A stretch of DNA of 64,000 bases from Paracoccaceae bacterium (GCA_029246285.1 JAQWNW010000045.1:1-64000); one strand, 5' to 3'. Shown: positions 36,775-47,097, counted from the first letter of the stretch. Notes: a model not told the origin generated them from the letters alone. Made by a program: numbers and translations.

Positions 36775-37596
36775 CTAGTACTCCGACATCAACCCGGGCC
36801 TTACACCAAGTCCCATAGATGCATCAATTACCGAACCATGAAGCACACTTGAAAGAGAACAAGATAAAAAATGCACAACAGCTGCTATCTCTTCAGGTTC
36901 GATCAACCGCTTCTTTGGTAGATTCAGCAAAAACCTTTTTCGCTCTTTCAAAGTTAACTTTGACAAGGTACTGGCCTCAAACATTGCCGTATTAGTTGCT
37001 CCAGGGCAAACCGCAAAAACATCAACACCAAAATGCACTGTCTCAGCAGCTAACTGACGTGTCAAAAAAGCTACTGCCGCCTTGCTCATTCCGTCAGACA
37101 AACGAAACCCTGGAAAAGCCGCAATACCACCGCCAACAGAACTTATATTAATCAACTTTCTATTTGGTGTGTCGGGTAAAGTTAAAAATTGTTGACACAT
37201 TTTAAGTGTTCCATCAGCATTGATATCCAACATAACACTATCTTGAGTTTCCGAGTCATCCGAAAACTCACTAACAGTAGCCGATCCGACTGCTGCATTA
37301 TTTACCAAAATATCTATTTGTCCATGCTGTTGAACGACCCCATTAATACAACGCTTTATCGAGTTTATGTCATTTAAATTTAATGGTTGTATTGTAATAC
37401 CGTCAACATCGCTGAATTTTTCTAAAACCATTTCGGGTGTCTCAGTACCCTTAATATAAGTTAGTGTTACTTTAGCACCATAATCCAATAGGCGCTTCAC
37501 ACATGCCTGACCAATTCCGCCGGACCCACCGGTGACAAGTGCGATACGCCCTTCAAGGCTAAATTGTGATAATAAGTCACAATTAGATATTTTCAT
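36775..37596 (-). CDS. SDR-family protein with altered catalytic site
   Basis: 273 aa Rossmann short-chain dehydrogenase. The cofactor motif is VTGGSGGIGQACV (about residue 20), NNAA is present (VNNAAVGSA), and the active-site Ser is in NISSVGGG. The Tyr of YxxxK is replaced: the sequence reads RLSDGMSKAAVAF, with Asp (GAC) where Tyr (TAC) should be. The Lys is kept. Normal reductase chemistry is therefore doubtful. The ATG at 37596 has GGGGAG before it; an earlier ATG is less favoured. It is transcribed toward tetR. Confidence 0.85.
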   Translation of the reverse strand: MKISNCDLLSQFSLEGRIALVTGGSGGIGQACVKRLLDYGAKVTLTYIKGTETPEMVLEKFSDVDGITIQPLNLNDINSIKRCINGVVQQHGQIDILVNNAAVGSATVSEFSDDSETQDSVMLDINADGTLKMCQQFLTLPDTPNRKLINISSVGGGIAAFPGFRLSDGMSKAAVAFLTRQLAAETVHFGVDVFAVCPGATNTAMFEASTLSKLTLKERKRFLLNLPKKRLIEPEEIAAVVHFLSCSLSSVLHGSVIDASMGLGVRPGLMSEY

Positions 37597-37663
37597 TTCT
37601 TTCTCCCCGTGCATCACTTAGTACTCCAATGATGCAAATGCAAAATGGCTCATATTATTAAAA

Positions 37664-38062
37664 TCAAAGTAAATCTCTAATTACTGCTATAATTGGGATA
37701 TCTGCAGGTGGCATTGGGTAATCTTTTAATTTATCCCTATTAACCCATTTTAATGCTTGACCCTCCATAGGAGTAGGGCTTCCCACCCACTTCCTACAAA
37801 CGAAAACTGGCATAAGTAAGTGAAAATCTTCATAAGAATGACTTGCAAAACTAAGTGGCGCCAAACAACTGCACCATGTATCGATTCCTAGCTCTTCCTT
37901 CAACTCTCGAATCAAAGCTTCCTCAGGAACCTCTCCATTTTCAACCTTTCCACCTGGAAACTCCCACAGGCCAGCCATTGATTTGCCAGATGGGCGTTGA
38001 GATAACAGAACACGCCCGTCACGATCGATTAACACTACAGCAACTACTAAAATAGTTTTCAA
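37664..38062 (-). CDS. mutT: 8-oxo-dGTP diphosphatase MutT (NUDIX)
   Basis: 132 aa. NUDIX box GGKVENGEVPEEALIRELKEELGI at residues about 37-60 with all core Glu residues; preceding GLWEFP is typical of MutT. It hydrolyses 8-oxo-dGTP to stop misincorporation. It overlaps argJ by four bases, a common alphaproteobacterial pair, so the two are likely co-translated. Confidence 0.92.
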   Translation of the reverse strand: MKTILVVAVVLIDRDGRVLLSQRPSGKSMAGLWEFPGGKVENGEVPEEALIRELKEELGIDTWCSCLAPLSFASHSYEDFHLLMPVFVCRKWVGSPTPMEGQALKWVNRDKLKDYPMPPADIPIIAVIRDLL

Positions 38063-39300
38063 GACCTGTAATCCGCATTTATTGAAATATACTCTTGCGT
38101 AAAATCACACGTCCAAAATACAGATTTGAAAGAACCAAGGCCTAAATCTACCTGAATTAAGATCTCGTCATTTTGCATATATTTTGCCGCTTTCTCTTCT
38201 GAATAACTGGGGCTAACCCAGCCATTTTCAGCCACCAATATATTTCCAAAACTGACTTGTAATAAATCTCTATCTACTTTCGCCCCTGATTTTCCAATGG
38301 CCATAATAATTCTACCCCAATTTGGATCCTCACCAGCAATGGCTGTTTTTACTAAAGGTGAATTTGCTATCGATTTTGCGACTTTTCTTGCAGAAGCAAA
38401 AGATGAAGCACCACTAACGTTAACTTCTATAAATTTAGAAGCCCCCTCACCATCTTTAACTACCTGATGAGCTAAATCTCTCATTATTTTTAATAAAGCC
38501 TGTTTAAATTGTTGTAATTGTTTAGGATTTTGATTGTTTATTACGCACCCACTTTTTCCAGTAGCAACTACCATAAGACTATCGGACGTCGAGGTATCTC
38601 CATCAACAGTAATAGAGTTGAACGTTTTTTCGTTTAAATCACTTACAATTTTTTGCAACTGAGATGGGCTTATTCCTACGTCTGTAAAGATATAAACCAG
38701 CATAGTGGCCATATCAGGCGCAATCATACCAGAACCCTTGGCAATACCTGAAATCTTGATAGTTTTATTATCAATTGCAAACTCTCCGGAAGAGCCTTTT
38801 GCAAATGTATCTGTAGTCATTATAGCTTTGGCAGCCTTATTTAATCCACAGGGTGACAAACCAACTACTAATTCCTTGGAGACTGCCCCTATTTTTTCCC
38901 ACTCCAAATGCTCACCAATAACCCCTGTAGAAGCAGAGAAAACATTCCTTTCTGGAATGTCTAATTCTTGAGCAAATTTAGAGCAAATTTCTGATACCGC
39001 ATTATGGCCCTGCTTACCTGTAAAAGCATTCGAGTTTCCCGAATTTACCACAATTGCAAACGGGTCTGAAGATAAATTGACCGATAAAAGTTTCTTTTGA
39101 CAATCAATCACTGCCGCCGATCGAGTGGCAGACTTTGTAAAAACACCTGCAATTGAACTATTATCACATATTTCAGCAAGCATTACATCTAGTCTATTTT
39201 TATATTTAACTCCTGCGCACGCGCTTGAAAACCTAACACCATCGATTAAATTTAGCTCTGGGAATCCGGCTTTTGGAGCTAAAGGAGATATTTTGCCCAT
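38059..39300 (-). CDS. argJ: Arginine biosynthesis bifunctional protein ArgJ
   Basis: 413 aa. It transfers acetyl from N-acetylornithine to glutamate and can make N-acetylglutamate. The autocleavage site Thr is in GMIAPDMATMLVYIF (about residue 200), which gives alpha and beta chains. NSGNSNAFTG and ITVDGDTSTSD are further family motifs. Full length. The gene is followed by mutT with overlap. Confidence 0.94.
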   Translation of the reverse strand: MGKISPLAPKAGFPELNLIDGVRFSSACAGVKYKNRLDVMLAEICDNSSIAGVFTKSATRSAAVIDCQKKLLSVNLSSDPFAIVVNSGNSNAFTGKQGHNAVSEICSKFAQELDIPERNVFSASTGVIGEHLEWEKIGAVSKELVVGLSPCGLNKAAKAIMTTDTFAKGSSGEFAIDNKTIKISGIAKGSGMIAPDMATMLVYIFTDVGISPSQLQKIVSDLNEKTFNSITVDGDTSTSDSLMVVATGKSGCVINNQNPKQLQQFKQALLKIMRDLAHQVVKDGEGASKFIEVNVSGASSFASARKVAKSIANSPLVKTAIAGEDPNWGRIIMAIGKSGAKVDRDLLQVSFGNILVAENGWVSPSYSEEKAAKYMQNDEILIQVDLGLGSFKSVFWTCDFTQEYISINADYRS

Positions 39301-39339
39301 ATCTTATCCAAACTATTATTAACTAAGGATCATTAAAAA

Positions 39340-40188
39340 TCATTTATTGTCCAATATTGACTCGTTGCGGATTATTTTATGATTAATTTCCAAGTCGGAG
39401 TAAATAACATTCGCAGAATCGATAATTTTATTGATTTTTGTTTCGACTTTATTTTGCCTTATCGTTGATACTAGGTCACCTCTTACATCTTCCAAACTTG
39501 GAACTGGGGTTTCTCGGATATTATTTACTTTAATTATATGCCAACCAAAATTGGTTTTAATGGGTTTGGAAACTTCATTTACCTTCAATAACAAAACAGC
39601 CTGCTCAAACGCAGGAACCATTGCACCCCTTCCAAACCACCCTAAACTTCCTCCTTGCTTTCCAGATGGACCTGTTGAATAAGTTTTAGCCAGCTCCAAA
39701 AAATCAGAGTCGTTTTGTAATTTATTCAAAATTTCAATTGCATCCGACTCTGTTTCTAATAGAATGTGTGAAGCATTATACTCAGTAGTAGGTTGATAAT
39801 TTTCAGAAAACTTTACGTATAATTCTTTAATTTCGTCTTCCATAACATCAATTTTCGAGAAATGTTCAATAAGCTCATTAGATAAAAAAGCACGAATATT
39901 ATTTTCCAAACCATATCTAATCTTTTTTAATGCCAAATCAATTTCTTGAGATAATATCTCCTGCTGAATCAATTGTTTAAGTATTCCATCAAAGAGCATA
40001 GAATCTTCCATACTTTTATATTGATCAGACAATCTACTTTGAAACGAAACTACATTTCCAAGTGTTATATCTTCTCCATTCACAGAAGCTAAAACTGTCT
40101 CATCGTTTAATTCCCCAGCATTAATATTGATTGTTTGAAGAAAATAGACTGTAAAAAATACTCCTATGAAAATATTAAAATTCTTCAT
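39340..40188 (-). CDS. Parvulin-type peptidyl-prolyl isomerase, exported
   Basis: 282 aa. A signal peptide (FNIFIGVFFTVYFLQTININAG) precedes a SurA/PrsA-like N-terminal helical region (residues 30-130) and a parvulin domain (about 138-235) with ASHILLETESDAIEIL, GPSGKQGGSLGWFGRGAMVPAFEQAV and NFGWHIIKV. Probably a periplasmic foldase for outer-membrane or secreted proteins. It is divergent from secA, a fitting neighbour for a secretion function. Confidence 0.88.
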   Translation of the reverse strand: MKNFNIFIGVFFTVYFLQTININAGELNDETVLASVNGEDITLGNVVSFQSRLSDQYKSMEDSMLFDGILKQLIQQEILSQEIDLALKKIRYGLENNIRAFLSNELIEHFSKIDVMEDEIKELYVKFSENYQPTTEYNASHILLETESDAIEILNKLQNDSDFLELAKTYSTGPSGKQGGSLGWFGRGAMVPAFEQAVLLLKVNEVSKPIKTNFGWHIIKVNNIRETPVPSLEDVRGDLVSTIRQNKVETKINKIIDSANVIYSDLEINHKIIRNESILDNK

Positions 40189-40412
40189 TTTTCTTCCTTT
40201 TTCCTCTTGATTAGTCTTATTATGATTTTAATTTTTGTATATCATTTTTAGGACAACGTTGACAGTATTAATGACGCCCCTTACATGCCAATATTATAGT
40301 AATTCTTCTTTTGGTCTGTTTTCTATAAGTTAAATTATATAATTGAGAAAAAGAGCAATATAAAATCAAACTTTAGAAGGGTCTCTCTTCTTCTGCAAAT
40401 AAAGGCTACAAC

Positions 40413-43088
40413 ATGCTAGGTCTTAGCAAAATAACAAAAAAAATATTTGGCGACGCTAATGATCGAAAAATAAAATCCGCTGCTCCTATTGTTAAAATTA
40501 TAAATAACTTAGAATCTGATTTCACAAATTTAAGTGATGAAGATTTAATAGAAAAGACAAATGAACTGAAGGAAAGATATTCATCTGGTGAGACCTTAAA
40601 CGAATTATTACCCGAAGCTTTTGCTAATGTAAGAGAGGCCGCTAAAAGAGCCCTTGGATTGCGGGCTTTTGATGTTCAATTGATGGGTGGGATATTTCTT
40701 CATCAAGGGAACATTTCTGAGATGAAGACTGGAGAAGGTAAAACACTTGTAGCCACTCTACCCGCATATCTAAATGCACTTACAGGAAAAAGCGTACATA
40801 TTGTAACCGTTAATGACTACCTCGCTACACGTGACGCAGAATGGATGGGAAAAGTCTACGAAGCCTTAGGTATGACAACTGGGGTTGTAATTCCGAATCA
40901 ACCTGATGAAGAAAAAGAAAGAGCCTATGAGTGTGATGTAATTTACGCAACAAACAATGAGCTAGGTTTTGATTACCTGAGAGACAACATGAAATCCGAA
41001 CTTTCTCAAATTCACCAAAGAGATCATCACTTCGCTATTGTCGATGAAGTTGACAGCATATTAATTGACGAAGCCAGAACACCTTTAATTATTTCTGGTC
41101 CCGCTGAAGATCGAAGCGAAATATATACCACAATAAATAAAGTCATACCAGGAATTCAAGAAGAACATTTCACCTTAGACGAAAAGACAAGAAATGTTAC
41201 CTTTACTGACGAGGGGAACGAGTTCATCGAAAAAAAACTAAAAGATGAGCAAATTATGCCAGCCGAGCAAAATCTTTATGATCCTGAAAGCACTTCCTTG
41301 GTTCATCATGTCACTCAAGCTCTTAGAGCCCATAAATTATACACAAGAGATAAAGATTACATAGTTAGAAATAACGAAGTCGTATTAATTGATGAATTTA
41401 CTGGTAGGATGATGGATGGGCGCAGATTATCTGATGGCTTACATCAAGCGATCGAAGCCAAAGAAGCGTGCAATATTCAACCAGAGAATACAACATTAGC
41501 ATCCGTAACTTTTCAAAATTATTTTAGGCTCTACAGTAAACTTGCTGGAATGACCGGTACAGCTTCGACAGAAGCTGATGAATTTCTTGAAATCTATGGT
41601 TTAGGAGTCGTTGAAGTTCCAACAAACGAAAAAGTTCAACGGATCGATGATCACGACCAAGTTTTTAGAACTGCCAGTGAAAAATATAAAGCTATAGTTA
41701 AAGCTATAATTGAGGCTAATGATATAGATCAGCCGATTTTGGTTGGTACAACTTCAATTGAAAAATCTGAAATGCTTTCGCAGATGTTAAAAGAAAAAAA
41801 CATCCAACATAATGTTCTTAATGCTAGATTTCATGAACAAGAAGCTCAAATTATTGCAGATGCTGGGCGGTCTGGAGCGGTAACCATTGCAACAAATATG
41901 GCAGGAAGAGGAACAGATATCCAGCTTGGTGGAAACGTGGAAATGAAAGTATTGGAAGAATTAGTAGAAAATCCAAATACTGATCCTGAAGAAATTAGAA
42001 AAAAAGTGCTCAATGCAGTTAACGAAGAAAGAGAAAAAGTACTTTTAGCGGGAGGCCTGTATGTACTCGCCACAGAAAGACATGAAAGCCGCCGAATTGA
42101 TCATCAATTAAGAGGAAGATCAGGAAGACAGGGAGATCCTGGCAAGTCTTCTTTCTTCTTATCTTTGGAAGATGATTTAATGCGAATATTTGGATCTGAA
42201 AGACTAGAAAAAGTACTAAATACTTTAGGGATGAAGGAAGACGAAGCTATTGTTCATCCGTGGGTTAATAAGTCACTCGAAAAGGCTCAAGCGAAAGTTG
42301 AAGGAAGAAATTTTGATATCAGGAAGCAGCTTCTAAAGTTTGATGATGTTATGAATGATCAACGAAAGGCAATTTTTGAACAACGTCTCGAAATAATGGA
42401 GGCAGAGGATCTAGGGGAAATTGCACAAGATATGAGACATCAAGTAATTGACGACCTGGTTGATGAATTTATACCACCCAAATCGTATCCAGATCAATGG
42501 GACTTAAAACAACTTGAACAAGAAGTTTTGGAAAAAGTTGGCGTTACTGCAGAGATCGTAAATTGGGGCAATGAAGAGGGGGTTGACGATATTTCCATCC
42601 GAGAACGTATTTATGACGCATCTGATAAGTTTATGGCATCAAAAGCTGTAGAGTTTGGAGTTGATGCAATGCGCTCTGTTGAAAAATCTGTTCTTTTACA
42701 AAGCATAGATCAAAAATGGCGTGAGCATTTATTGACTTTGGACCATTTAAGATCAGTGGTCAGTTTTAGAGGTTATGCTCAAAGAGATCCTTTAAATGAA
42801 TACAAAACAGAAGCATTTGGATTGTTTGAAAGTTTGTTGAATAGCTTGCGCAGTCAGGTAACCTCACAACTTGCTAAAATCCGTCCAATAACTGCAGAAG
42901 AACGCAAGGAAATGATCAACAAAATGATGGAAGAACAAATTCTTAATTCAACTAAAAATAAACCCAGCACAATTGCAAAAGTTTTGTTTAATGAGAAGGA
43001 TAGATCAACTTGGGGAAACCCAGGAAGAAATGATAAGTGTCCATGTGGATCAGGAAAGAAATTTAAACATTGTCATGGCAAACTATAA
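40413..43088 (+). CDS. secA: Preprotein translocase ATPase SecA
   Basis: 891 aa motor of the Sec pathway. Walker [19 protein letters not shown] (about residue 105), [19 protein letters not shown], helicase motif [13 protein letters not shown] and [12 protein letters not shown]. The C-terminal SEC-C metal domain is complete ([21 protein letters not shown]), for SecB binding. The 224-base gap upstream holds a TTGACA (40259-40264) with only a weak -10 partner; I see no clear promoter or other element there. Confidence 0.97.
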   Translation: MLGLSKITKKIFGDANDRKIKSAAPIVKIINNLESDFTNLSDEDLIEKTNELKERYSSGETLNELLPEAFANVREAAKRALGLRAFDVQLMGGIFLHQGNISEMKTGEGKTLVATLPAYLNALTGKSVHIVTVNDYLATRDAEWMGKVYEALGMTTGVVIPNQPDEEKERAYECDVIYATNNELGFDYLRDNMKSELSQIHQRDHHFAIVDEVDSILIDEARTPLIISGPAEDRSEIYTTINKVIPGIQEEHFTLDEKTRNVTFTDEGNEFIEKKLKDEQIMPAEQNLYDPESTSLVHHVTQALRAHKLYTRDKDYIVRNNEVVLIDEFTGRMMDGRRLSDGLHQAIEAKEACNIQPENTTLASVTFQNYFRLYSKLAGMTGTASTEADEFLEIYGLGVVEVPTNEKVQRIDDHDQVFRTASEKYKAIVKAIIEANDIDQPILVGTTSIEKSEMLSQMLKEKNIQHNVLNARFHEQEAQIIADAGRSGAVTIATNMAGRGTDIQLGGNVEMKVLEELVENPNTDPEEIRKKVLNAVNEEREKVLLAGGLYVLATERHESRRIDHQLRGRSGRQGDPGKSSFFLSLEDDLMRIFGSERLEKVLNTLGMKEDEAIVHPWVNKSLEKAQAKVEGRNFDIRKQLLKFDDVMNDQRKAIFEQRLEIMEAEDLGEIAQDMRHQVIDDLVDEFIPPKSYPDQWDLKQLEQEVLEKVGVTAEIVNWGNEEGVDDISIRERIYDASDKFMASKAVEFGVDAMRSVEKSVLLQSIDQKWREHLLTLDHLRSVVSFRGYAQRDPLNEYKTEAFGLFESLLNSLRSQVTSQLAKIRPITAEERKEMINKMMEEQILNSTKNKPSTIAKVLFNEKDRSTWGNPGRNDKCPCGSGKKFKHCHGKL

Positions 43089-43118
43089 ATTATTGAACCC
43101 TAAGAATTTCGAGCATTG

Positions 43119-43934
43119 TTAAAAGCTAGGGAAAAAAATTTCTTTAGGAGACAAAGTAAAAATTTCAAACCCATCTTTAGTTACTGCCAGTGAATGCTCA
43201 AATTGTGCTGATAAAGACTTATCTCTTGTTACAGCAGTCCAATCATCAGACAATATTTTTGTCTCCGGCCGACCCAAATTCACCATCGGCTCAATAGTAA
43301 AAAACATTCCCTCCTCAAGATAAGAACCCTCACCCCAATTTCCATAATGTAGGACGTTTGGCTGCGCATGGAAAACACGTCCTAATCCATGTCCACAAAA
43401 GTCTCTCACAACACTCATTCTCTGTGCCTCTACATATCTCTGTATAGCGGCGCCAATATCCCCAAAAGTGTTACCTGGTTTTACCTGTTCTATGCCTAGC
43501 ATAAGGGCGTCATGAGTGACCTGTATTAATCTTTGTGACCTTCTGTTTGCTTTGCCAGCAATATACATTCTACTACTATCGCCAAACCAACCATCCAATA
43601 TACATGTAATATCAATATTTAAAATATCGCCATCTTTTAATTTTTTTGTTGAAGGAATCCCATGACAAACAACATGATTTAATGAAATACAAGAGGACTT
43701 AGGATAGCCTCGATAACCTAATGTTGCTGGTACAGCGCCATTCAAAACCATGAACTCGTGACAAATATTATCTAACTCCTCCGTTGATATCCCTGGTGCA
43801 ACGTAGTCACTAATCATATCAAGGGTTTTTGCTGCTAGGATACAAGATTTTCGCATGCCCTCGTAATCTGAATTATGGTGAATTTTAATACCATCACGCG
43901 TAATTGTTCGATCATCTTGCCTCATAAACATCAT
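43119..43934 (-). CDS. map: Methionine aminopeptidase
   Basis: 271 aa type I enzyme. The metal ligands appear in order: LNIDITCILDGWFGDSSRM (two Asp), GHGLGRVFHAQPNVLHYG (His), FFTIEPMVNLG (Glu) and QFEHSLAVTKDG (Glu). Removes N-terminal Met from nascent chains. It follows sfsA by seven bases, an order common in alphaproteobacteria, and ends 31 bases from the convergent secA. Confidence 0.95.
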   Translation of the reverse strand: MMFMRQDDRTITRDGIKIHHNSDYEGMRKSCILAAKTLDMISDYVAPGISTEELDNICHEFMVLNGAVPATLGYRGYPKSSCISLNHVVCHGIPSTKKLKDGDILNIDITCILDGWFGDSSRMYIAGKANRRSQRLIQVTHDALMLGIEQVKPGNTFGDIGAAIQRYVEAQRMSVVRDFCGHGLGRVFHAQPNVLHYGNWGEGSYLEEGMFFTIEPMVNLGRPETKILSDDWTAVTRDKSLSAQFEHSLAVTKDGFEIFTLSPKEIFFPSF

Positions 43935-43941
43935 TCCTTTT

Positions 43942-44649
43942 TTACTTATGAAGTCCTTCTATCAGCCTTCCAAGTTTAACATTTTCATAGGTTATTTTAG
44001 TGTCATAACATAAAATTTCTACACCAGCTTGTTTCGCTTCTTTAAAACATTGATAATAGTATGGATCTAAGTCACCAGCAACATCATAAAAACTGCAATC
44101 ATTCCTACAGACCAAAAATAATAGTACTGCTCGGTGGCCTTCTTTAACCATGTTTGAAAGTTCAATTAGGTGCTTAGCACCACGGCTAGTAACACTATCA
44201 GGAAACTCTGCGACTGATCTTTTTCTTGATAATGTTAAGCTTTTAACCTCTACGTAACACTTTTCGTGCTCACCATTTTCTAAAAGAAAATCAATTCGAC
44301 TATTTGAGCCATATTTCACCTCTTTCCGAAAAGATGCGTAACCTGATAGCTCTGGTAAGATACCATCTATAAGAGCTTCATTAATGATCTTATTAGCCAT
44401 TCCAGTATCAATTATCACAAATGATCCTGAGCCTAACTCATTTAATTTCCATGAAAATAACAATTTACGGTTTGGGTTGCCGCTATTTTCTATTAAAACT
44501 TTTTGATTTACATTTTTTAATCCAATCATTGAGCCAGTATTGGCACAATGAACAGTTATAATATCATTATTTTTCAATCTAACATCTGCAAAAAATCGTT
44601 TATATCGCTTAATTAAAAATGCTTGTTTTAAATCACTTTGAAATTTCAT
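43942..44649 (-). CDS. sfsA: Sugar fermentation stimulation protein SfsA
   Basis: 235 aa after choosing the ATG at 44649, which matches the family length; a longer frame to 44769 would overlap the divergent MoCF gene. Motifs: RYKRFFADVRLKNNDIITVHCANTG, GSNSRIDFLLENG, CYVEVKSLTL and FPDSVTSRGAKHL, the nuclease-like core of SfsA. The true activity is unsettled; the fold is PD-(D/E)XK-like and nucleic-acid binding is reported for the family. Confidence 0.9.
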   Translation of the reverse strand: MKFQSDLKQAFLIKRYKRFFADVRLKNNDIITVHCANTGSMIGLKNVNQKVLIENSGNPNRKLLFSWKLNELGSGSFVIIDTGMANKIINEALIDGILPELSGYASFRKEVKYGSNSRIDFLLENGEHEKCYVEVKSLTLSRKRSVAEFPDSVTSRGAKHLIELSNMVKEGHRAVLLFLVCRNDCSFYDVAGDLDPYYYQCFKEAKQAGVEILCYDTKITYENVKLGRLIEGLHK

Positions 44650-44695
44650 AATTAAGGGCCTATACCCTAATATTAGACCTTGCAAGGATTCCCAA

Positions 44696-45439
44696 ATGAA
44701 CAATCCAACAGCTGCCATGATAGTGATCGGTGATGAGATATTATCAGGGCGTACTCGCGATAGTAACATGCATTACTTAGCAAAAGAGTTAGTGAAAGTG
44801 GGTGTGTCACTGAAAGAAGTTCGAATTATATCTGATGATCAGGAAGAAATTATTCTTTCAACAAATGAGCTTAGAAAAAAGTTTAACTATGTTTTTACCA
44901 GTGGTGGTATAGGGCCAACACATGATGATATCACGGCCGATTCTATTGCTAAAGCTTTTAAGGTTAAAATTGGAGTTCGCTCAGACGCAAAAAACCTGTT
45001 AAACAAATATTACAAACAAAATGGCATAGAGCTAAATTCTTCTAGAATTAGAATGGCCAGAATTCCAGATACTGCTGAACTTATCGAAAACGCTATTTCA
45101 GGTGCCCCCGGTTTTAAAATAGAAAATGTGTTTGTAATGGCTGGGGTGCCTTCTATATTCCAATCTATGGTAGATGTTACACTCACTAATATGAAGCATG
45201 GATCTCCAGTAAAATCAAAATCAATAATCTTAAACCTTCCCGAAGGGGAGATCGCTGAAAAATTAAAAGCAATGGCCTCAGAAAATCCTGAATTTAGTTT
45301 TGGGTCTTATCCATTTTTAAGAGATGGTATGCTTGGTACTGATATAGTTATACGTGGCCATAATGTGAAGACTGTCGAAATGCTAGCTCAAAAAGTAAAA
45401 GAAACCTTTAGTATTAAAACGGAGAGTGATGATGAGTGA
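44696..45439 (+). CDS. CinA-like molybdopterin-binding (MoCF) domain protein
   Basis: 247 aa. The MoCF fold covers the first 170 residues: MIVIGDEILSGRTRDSNMHYLAKEL and FTSGGIGPTHDDITADSIAKAF. It lacks the C-terminal NMN deamidase of full CinA. The start follows AAGGA. Standalone versions near sfsA-map are common in alphaproteobacteria; their role is unclear, perhaps nucleotide pyrophosphatase. It overlaps the next gene. Confidence 0.87.
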   Translation: MNNPTAAMIVIGDEILSGRTRDSNMHYLAKELVKVGVSLKEVRIISDDQEEIILSTNELRKKFNYVFTSGGIGPTHDDITADSIAKAFKVKIGVRSDAKNLLNKYYKQNGIELNSSRIRMARIPDTAELIENAISGAPGFKIENVFVMAGVPSIFQSMVDVTLTNMKHGSPVKSKSIILNLPEGEIAEKLKAMASENPEFSFGSYPFLRDGMLGTDIVIRGHNVKTVEMLAQKVKETFSIKTESDDE

Positions 45440-46007
45440 ACCTAAAGAAAAAATTACTGCCCTAAACCTTCCAGCAATGGACCCCATGCCAGACCATGTG
45501 AAAAAATACTTTAAATTATGTAAGGATAAATTGGGTCTAATTCCAAATGTGTTAAAAGCCTACTCTTTTAATGAAACAAAACTAAACGCATTTACCAATA
45601 TGTATAATGACCTAATGCTTGGTGAAAGCAACATTTCTCCGTTAGAAAGAGAAATGATTGCAGTCGTAGTATCATCAATTAACAGATGTTATTATTGCTT
45701 AGTGGCACATGGGAATTCAGTGAGAAAATTATCTAAAGATCCTGCGCTTGGGGAGGCAATGGTGATAAATTATAGGATTGCTGACTTAAAGCCAAATCAA
45801 AGAGCCATGATGGACTTTGTTGCAAAAATGACTGAGGAAAGTTATAAAATTGAAGAAGTTGATAGACAAATTTTACGTGAAAACGGATATTCTGATCAAG
45901 ATATATGGGACATTGCTTCTGTTGCCAGTTTCTTCAATATGAGCAACCGCATGGCATCTGCGATTGATATGCGACCAAATACTGAATATCATTCTCTAGA
46001 TAGATAA
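45432..46007 (+). CDS. AhpD-like peroxidase-related protein
   Basis: 191 aa in the carboxymuconolactone decarboxylase/AhpD superfamily. The redox pair is in SSINRCYYCLVAHGNSVRKL (CxxC, about residue 90), followed by the conserved His. EREMIAVVVSS and MDFVAKMTEESYKI are also family-like. The ATG at 45432 is chosen over GTG/ATG upstream because GGAGAG ends six bases before it. It overlaps the MoCF gene by eight bases, so they are probably co-translated. Confidence 0.86.
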   Translation: MSEPKEKITALNLPAMDPMPDHVKKYFKLCKDKLGLIPNVLKAYSFNETKLNAFTNMYNDLMLGESNISPLEREMIAVVVSSINRCYYCLVAHGNSVRKLSKDPALGEAMVINYRIADLKPNQRAMMDFVAKMTEESYKIEEVDRQILRENGYSDQDIWDIASVASFFNMSNRMASAIDMRPNTEYHSLDR

Positions 46008-46009
46008 AA

Positions 46010-46930
46010 TTGAGAACGTTAATTTTCATTATAACCTTACTGTCTTTGCCCGATCGTGGCAATTCAAGTGAACCCTTAAATATACCTTATAAAGCTGATT
46101 TAAGTTACGAAAAACTGTCAAAAAATGATACGTTTTATGTTATTACTGGCAAAAATGATCTATTATCTGAAAAAGATAAACCACATTCTTCTATGATGTT
46201 ACAACAGGTTTGGAAAATTAAAAACTTTAGTAGAACTGTTGATGAAATACAAAAAGAGATCAAGAATAGTCTCGCATTAAATGAATACGAAATAATTTTT
46301 GAATGTGATTTTAAATCATGTGGCGGATTTAAATTTCGTTTTAATTCTAACATACTTAATATGCCAGAAATGTTTGTAAATCTTGGCAATTATAAGTTCT
46401 TAACAGCTAAAGCTATTAACTATGAAAAGTCAAAATTTATCTCTTATATAATTAGTGTTGGCAAAAATACTGGTTATATCCAAATTAACCAATTTGGGGA
46501 AGAAATTGAGAAGAATATCAAAAAAGAACATTCAAAAAATCTATCAAAAAGCTTATCTGCAAACTTTAACGACAACAGAGGGTCAATTATTCTTGAAGGC
46601 TTGAAGTTCAAACCTGGATCAGCAGATATTCTAGAATCTGATTTGAGAATCTTATCTGATTTAGCAAATTTTTTAATTTTGAATAAAAAAGAAAAAATTA
46701 TATTGGTGGGACATACAGACGCTAGCGGACCAATAAAAAGTAACATAAAATTATCAAAAGACAGAGCTGAGTCTGTACAAAAACTATTTGTAAAAAAATT
46801 TAATGTCAGTCCAAATCAAATAACCATAGATGGGGTTGGTTTTTTATCACCAATAGCCTCCAACAACACGGAAGAAGGTCGTGAACAAAACCGCCGCGTT
46901 GAAGTGATTATAGTTCCTCGATCCAATTAG
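46010..46930 (+). CDS. OmpA-domain envelope protein
   Basis: 306 aa. The start appears to be TTG at 46010 with no clear ribosome site; the first 20 residues (RTLIFIITLLSLPDRGNS) look like a signal peptide. The C-terminal OmpA domain, about residues 195-305, has FKPGSADILESDLRILSDLA, ILVGHTDASGP and LSKDRAESVQKLFV, followed by GVGFLSPIASNNTEEGREQNRRVEV, all needed for peptidoglycan binding. The middle (about 30-190) is unrecognised and carries a Cys pair ECDFKSCGG. It probably bridges outer membrane and cell wall. Confidence 0.82.
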   Translation: MRTLIFIITLLSLPDRGNSSEPLNIPYKADLSYEKLSKNDTFYVITGKNDLLSEKDKPHSSMMLQQVWKIKNFSRTVDEIQKEIKNSLALNEYEIIFECDFKSCGGFKFRFNSNILNMPEMFVNLGNYKFLTAKAINYEKSKFISYIISVGKNTGYIQINQFGEEIEKNIKKEHSKNLSKSLSANFNDNRGSIILEGLKFKPGSADILESDLRILSDLANFLILNKKEKIILVGHTDASGPIKSNIKLSKDRAESVQKLFVKKFNVSPNQITIDGVGFLSPIASNNTEEGREQNRRVEVIIVPRSN

Positions 46931-46975
46931 ATTAGGTTAGAAACAATCAAATAAACAGAACTACTGAGAATTTAC

Positions 46976-47004
46976 TTGTTTTTATTTAATTAAATCACTA
47001 TACG
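46976..47004 (+). promoter_or_regulatory. Probable housekeeping promoter for rimP operon
   Basis: TTGTTT (46976-46981) and TATACG (46999-47004) with a 17-base spacer. Transcription would start near 47011, leaving a leader of about 87 bases before rimP. Confidence 0.5.
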
Positions 47005-47020
47005 GCTTCCAACATCGAGT

Positions 47021-47083
47021 GTTTGGCGTCCAAACCCAGAAACTCTCCGACAATTATTACGGGCTGATGGCCCGTTTTTTTTT
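47021..47083 (+). terminator. rimP leader: hairpin plus intrinsic terminator (attenuator)
   Basis: Two stem-loops lie in the rimP leader. The first, 47021-47035, has 6-bp arms GTTTGG and CCAAAC. The second, 47059-47075, has a GC-rich 6-bp stem ACGGGC/GCCCGT, a 5-base loop and then nine T's to 47083, a textbook intrinsic terminator only 14 bases before the rimP start. It can end transcripts from the OmpA-domain gene, or act as an attenuator for the rimP-nusA-infB operon; position inside the leader favours attenuation. Confidence 0.8.
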
Positions 47084-47097
47084 ATTCGAGGTTAACA

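Noticed and set aside
40259-40287. TTGACA with TACATG 17 bases later, upstream of secA
   Set aside because: The -10 matches poorly; kept only as a remark under secA.
44650-44769. N-terminal extension of sfsA
   Set aside because: It would overlap the divergent MoCF gene and exceeds the usual family length by 40 residues.
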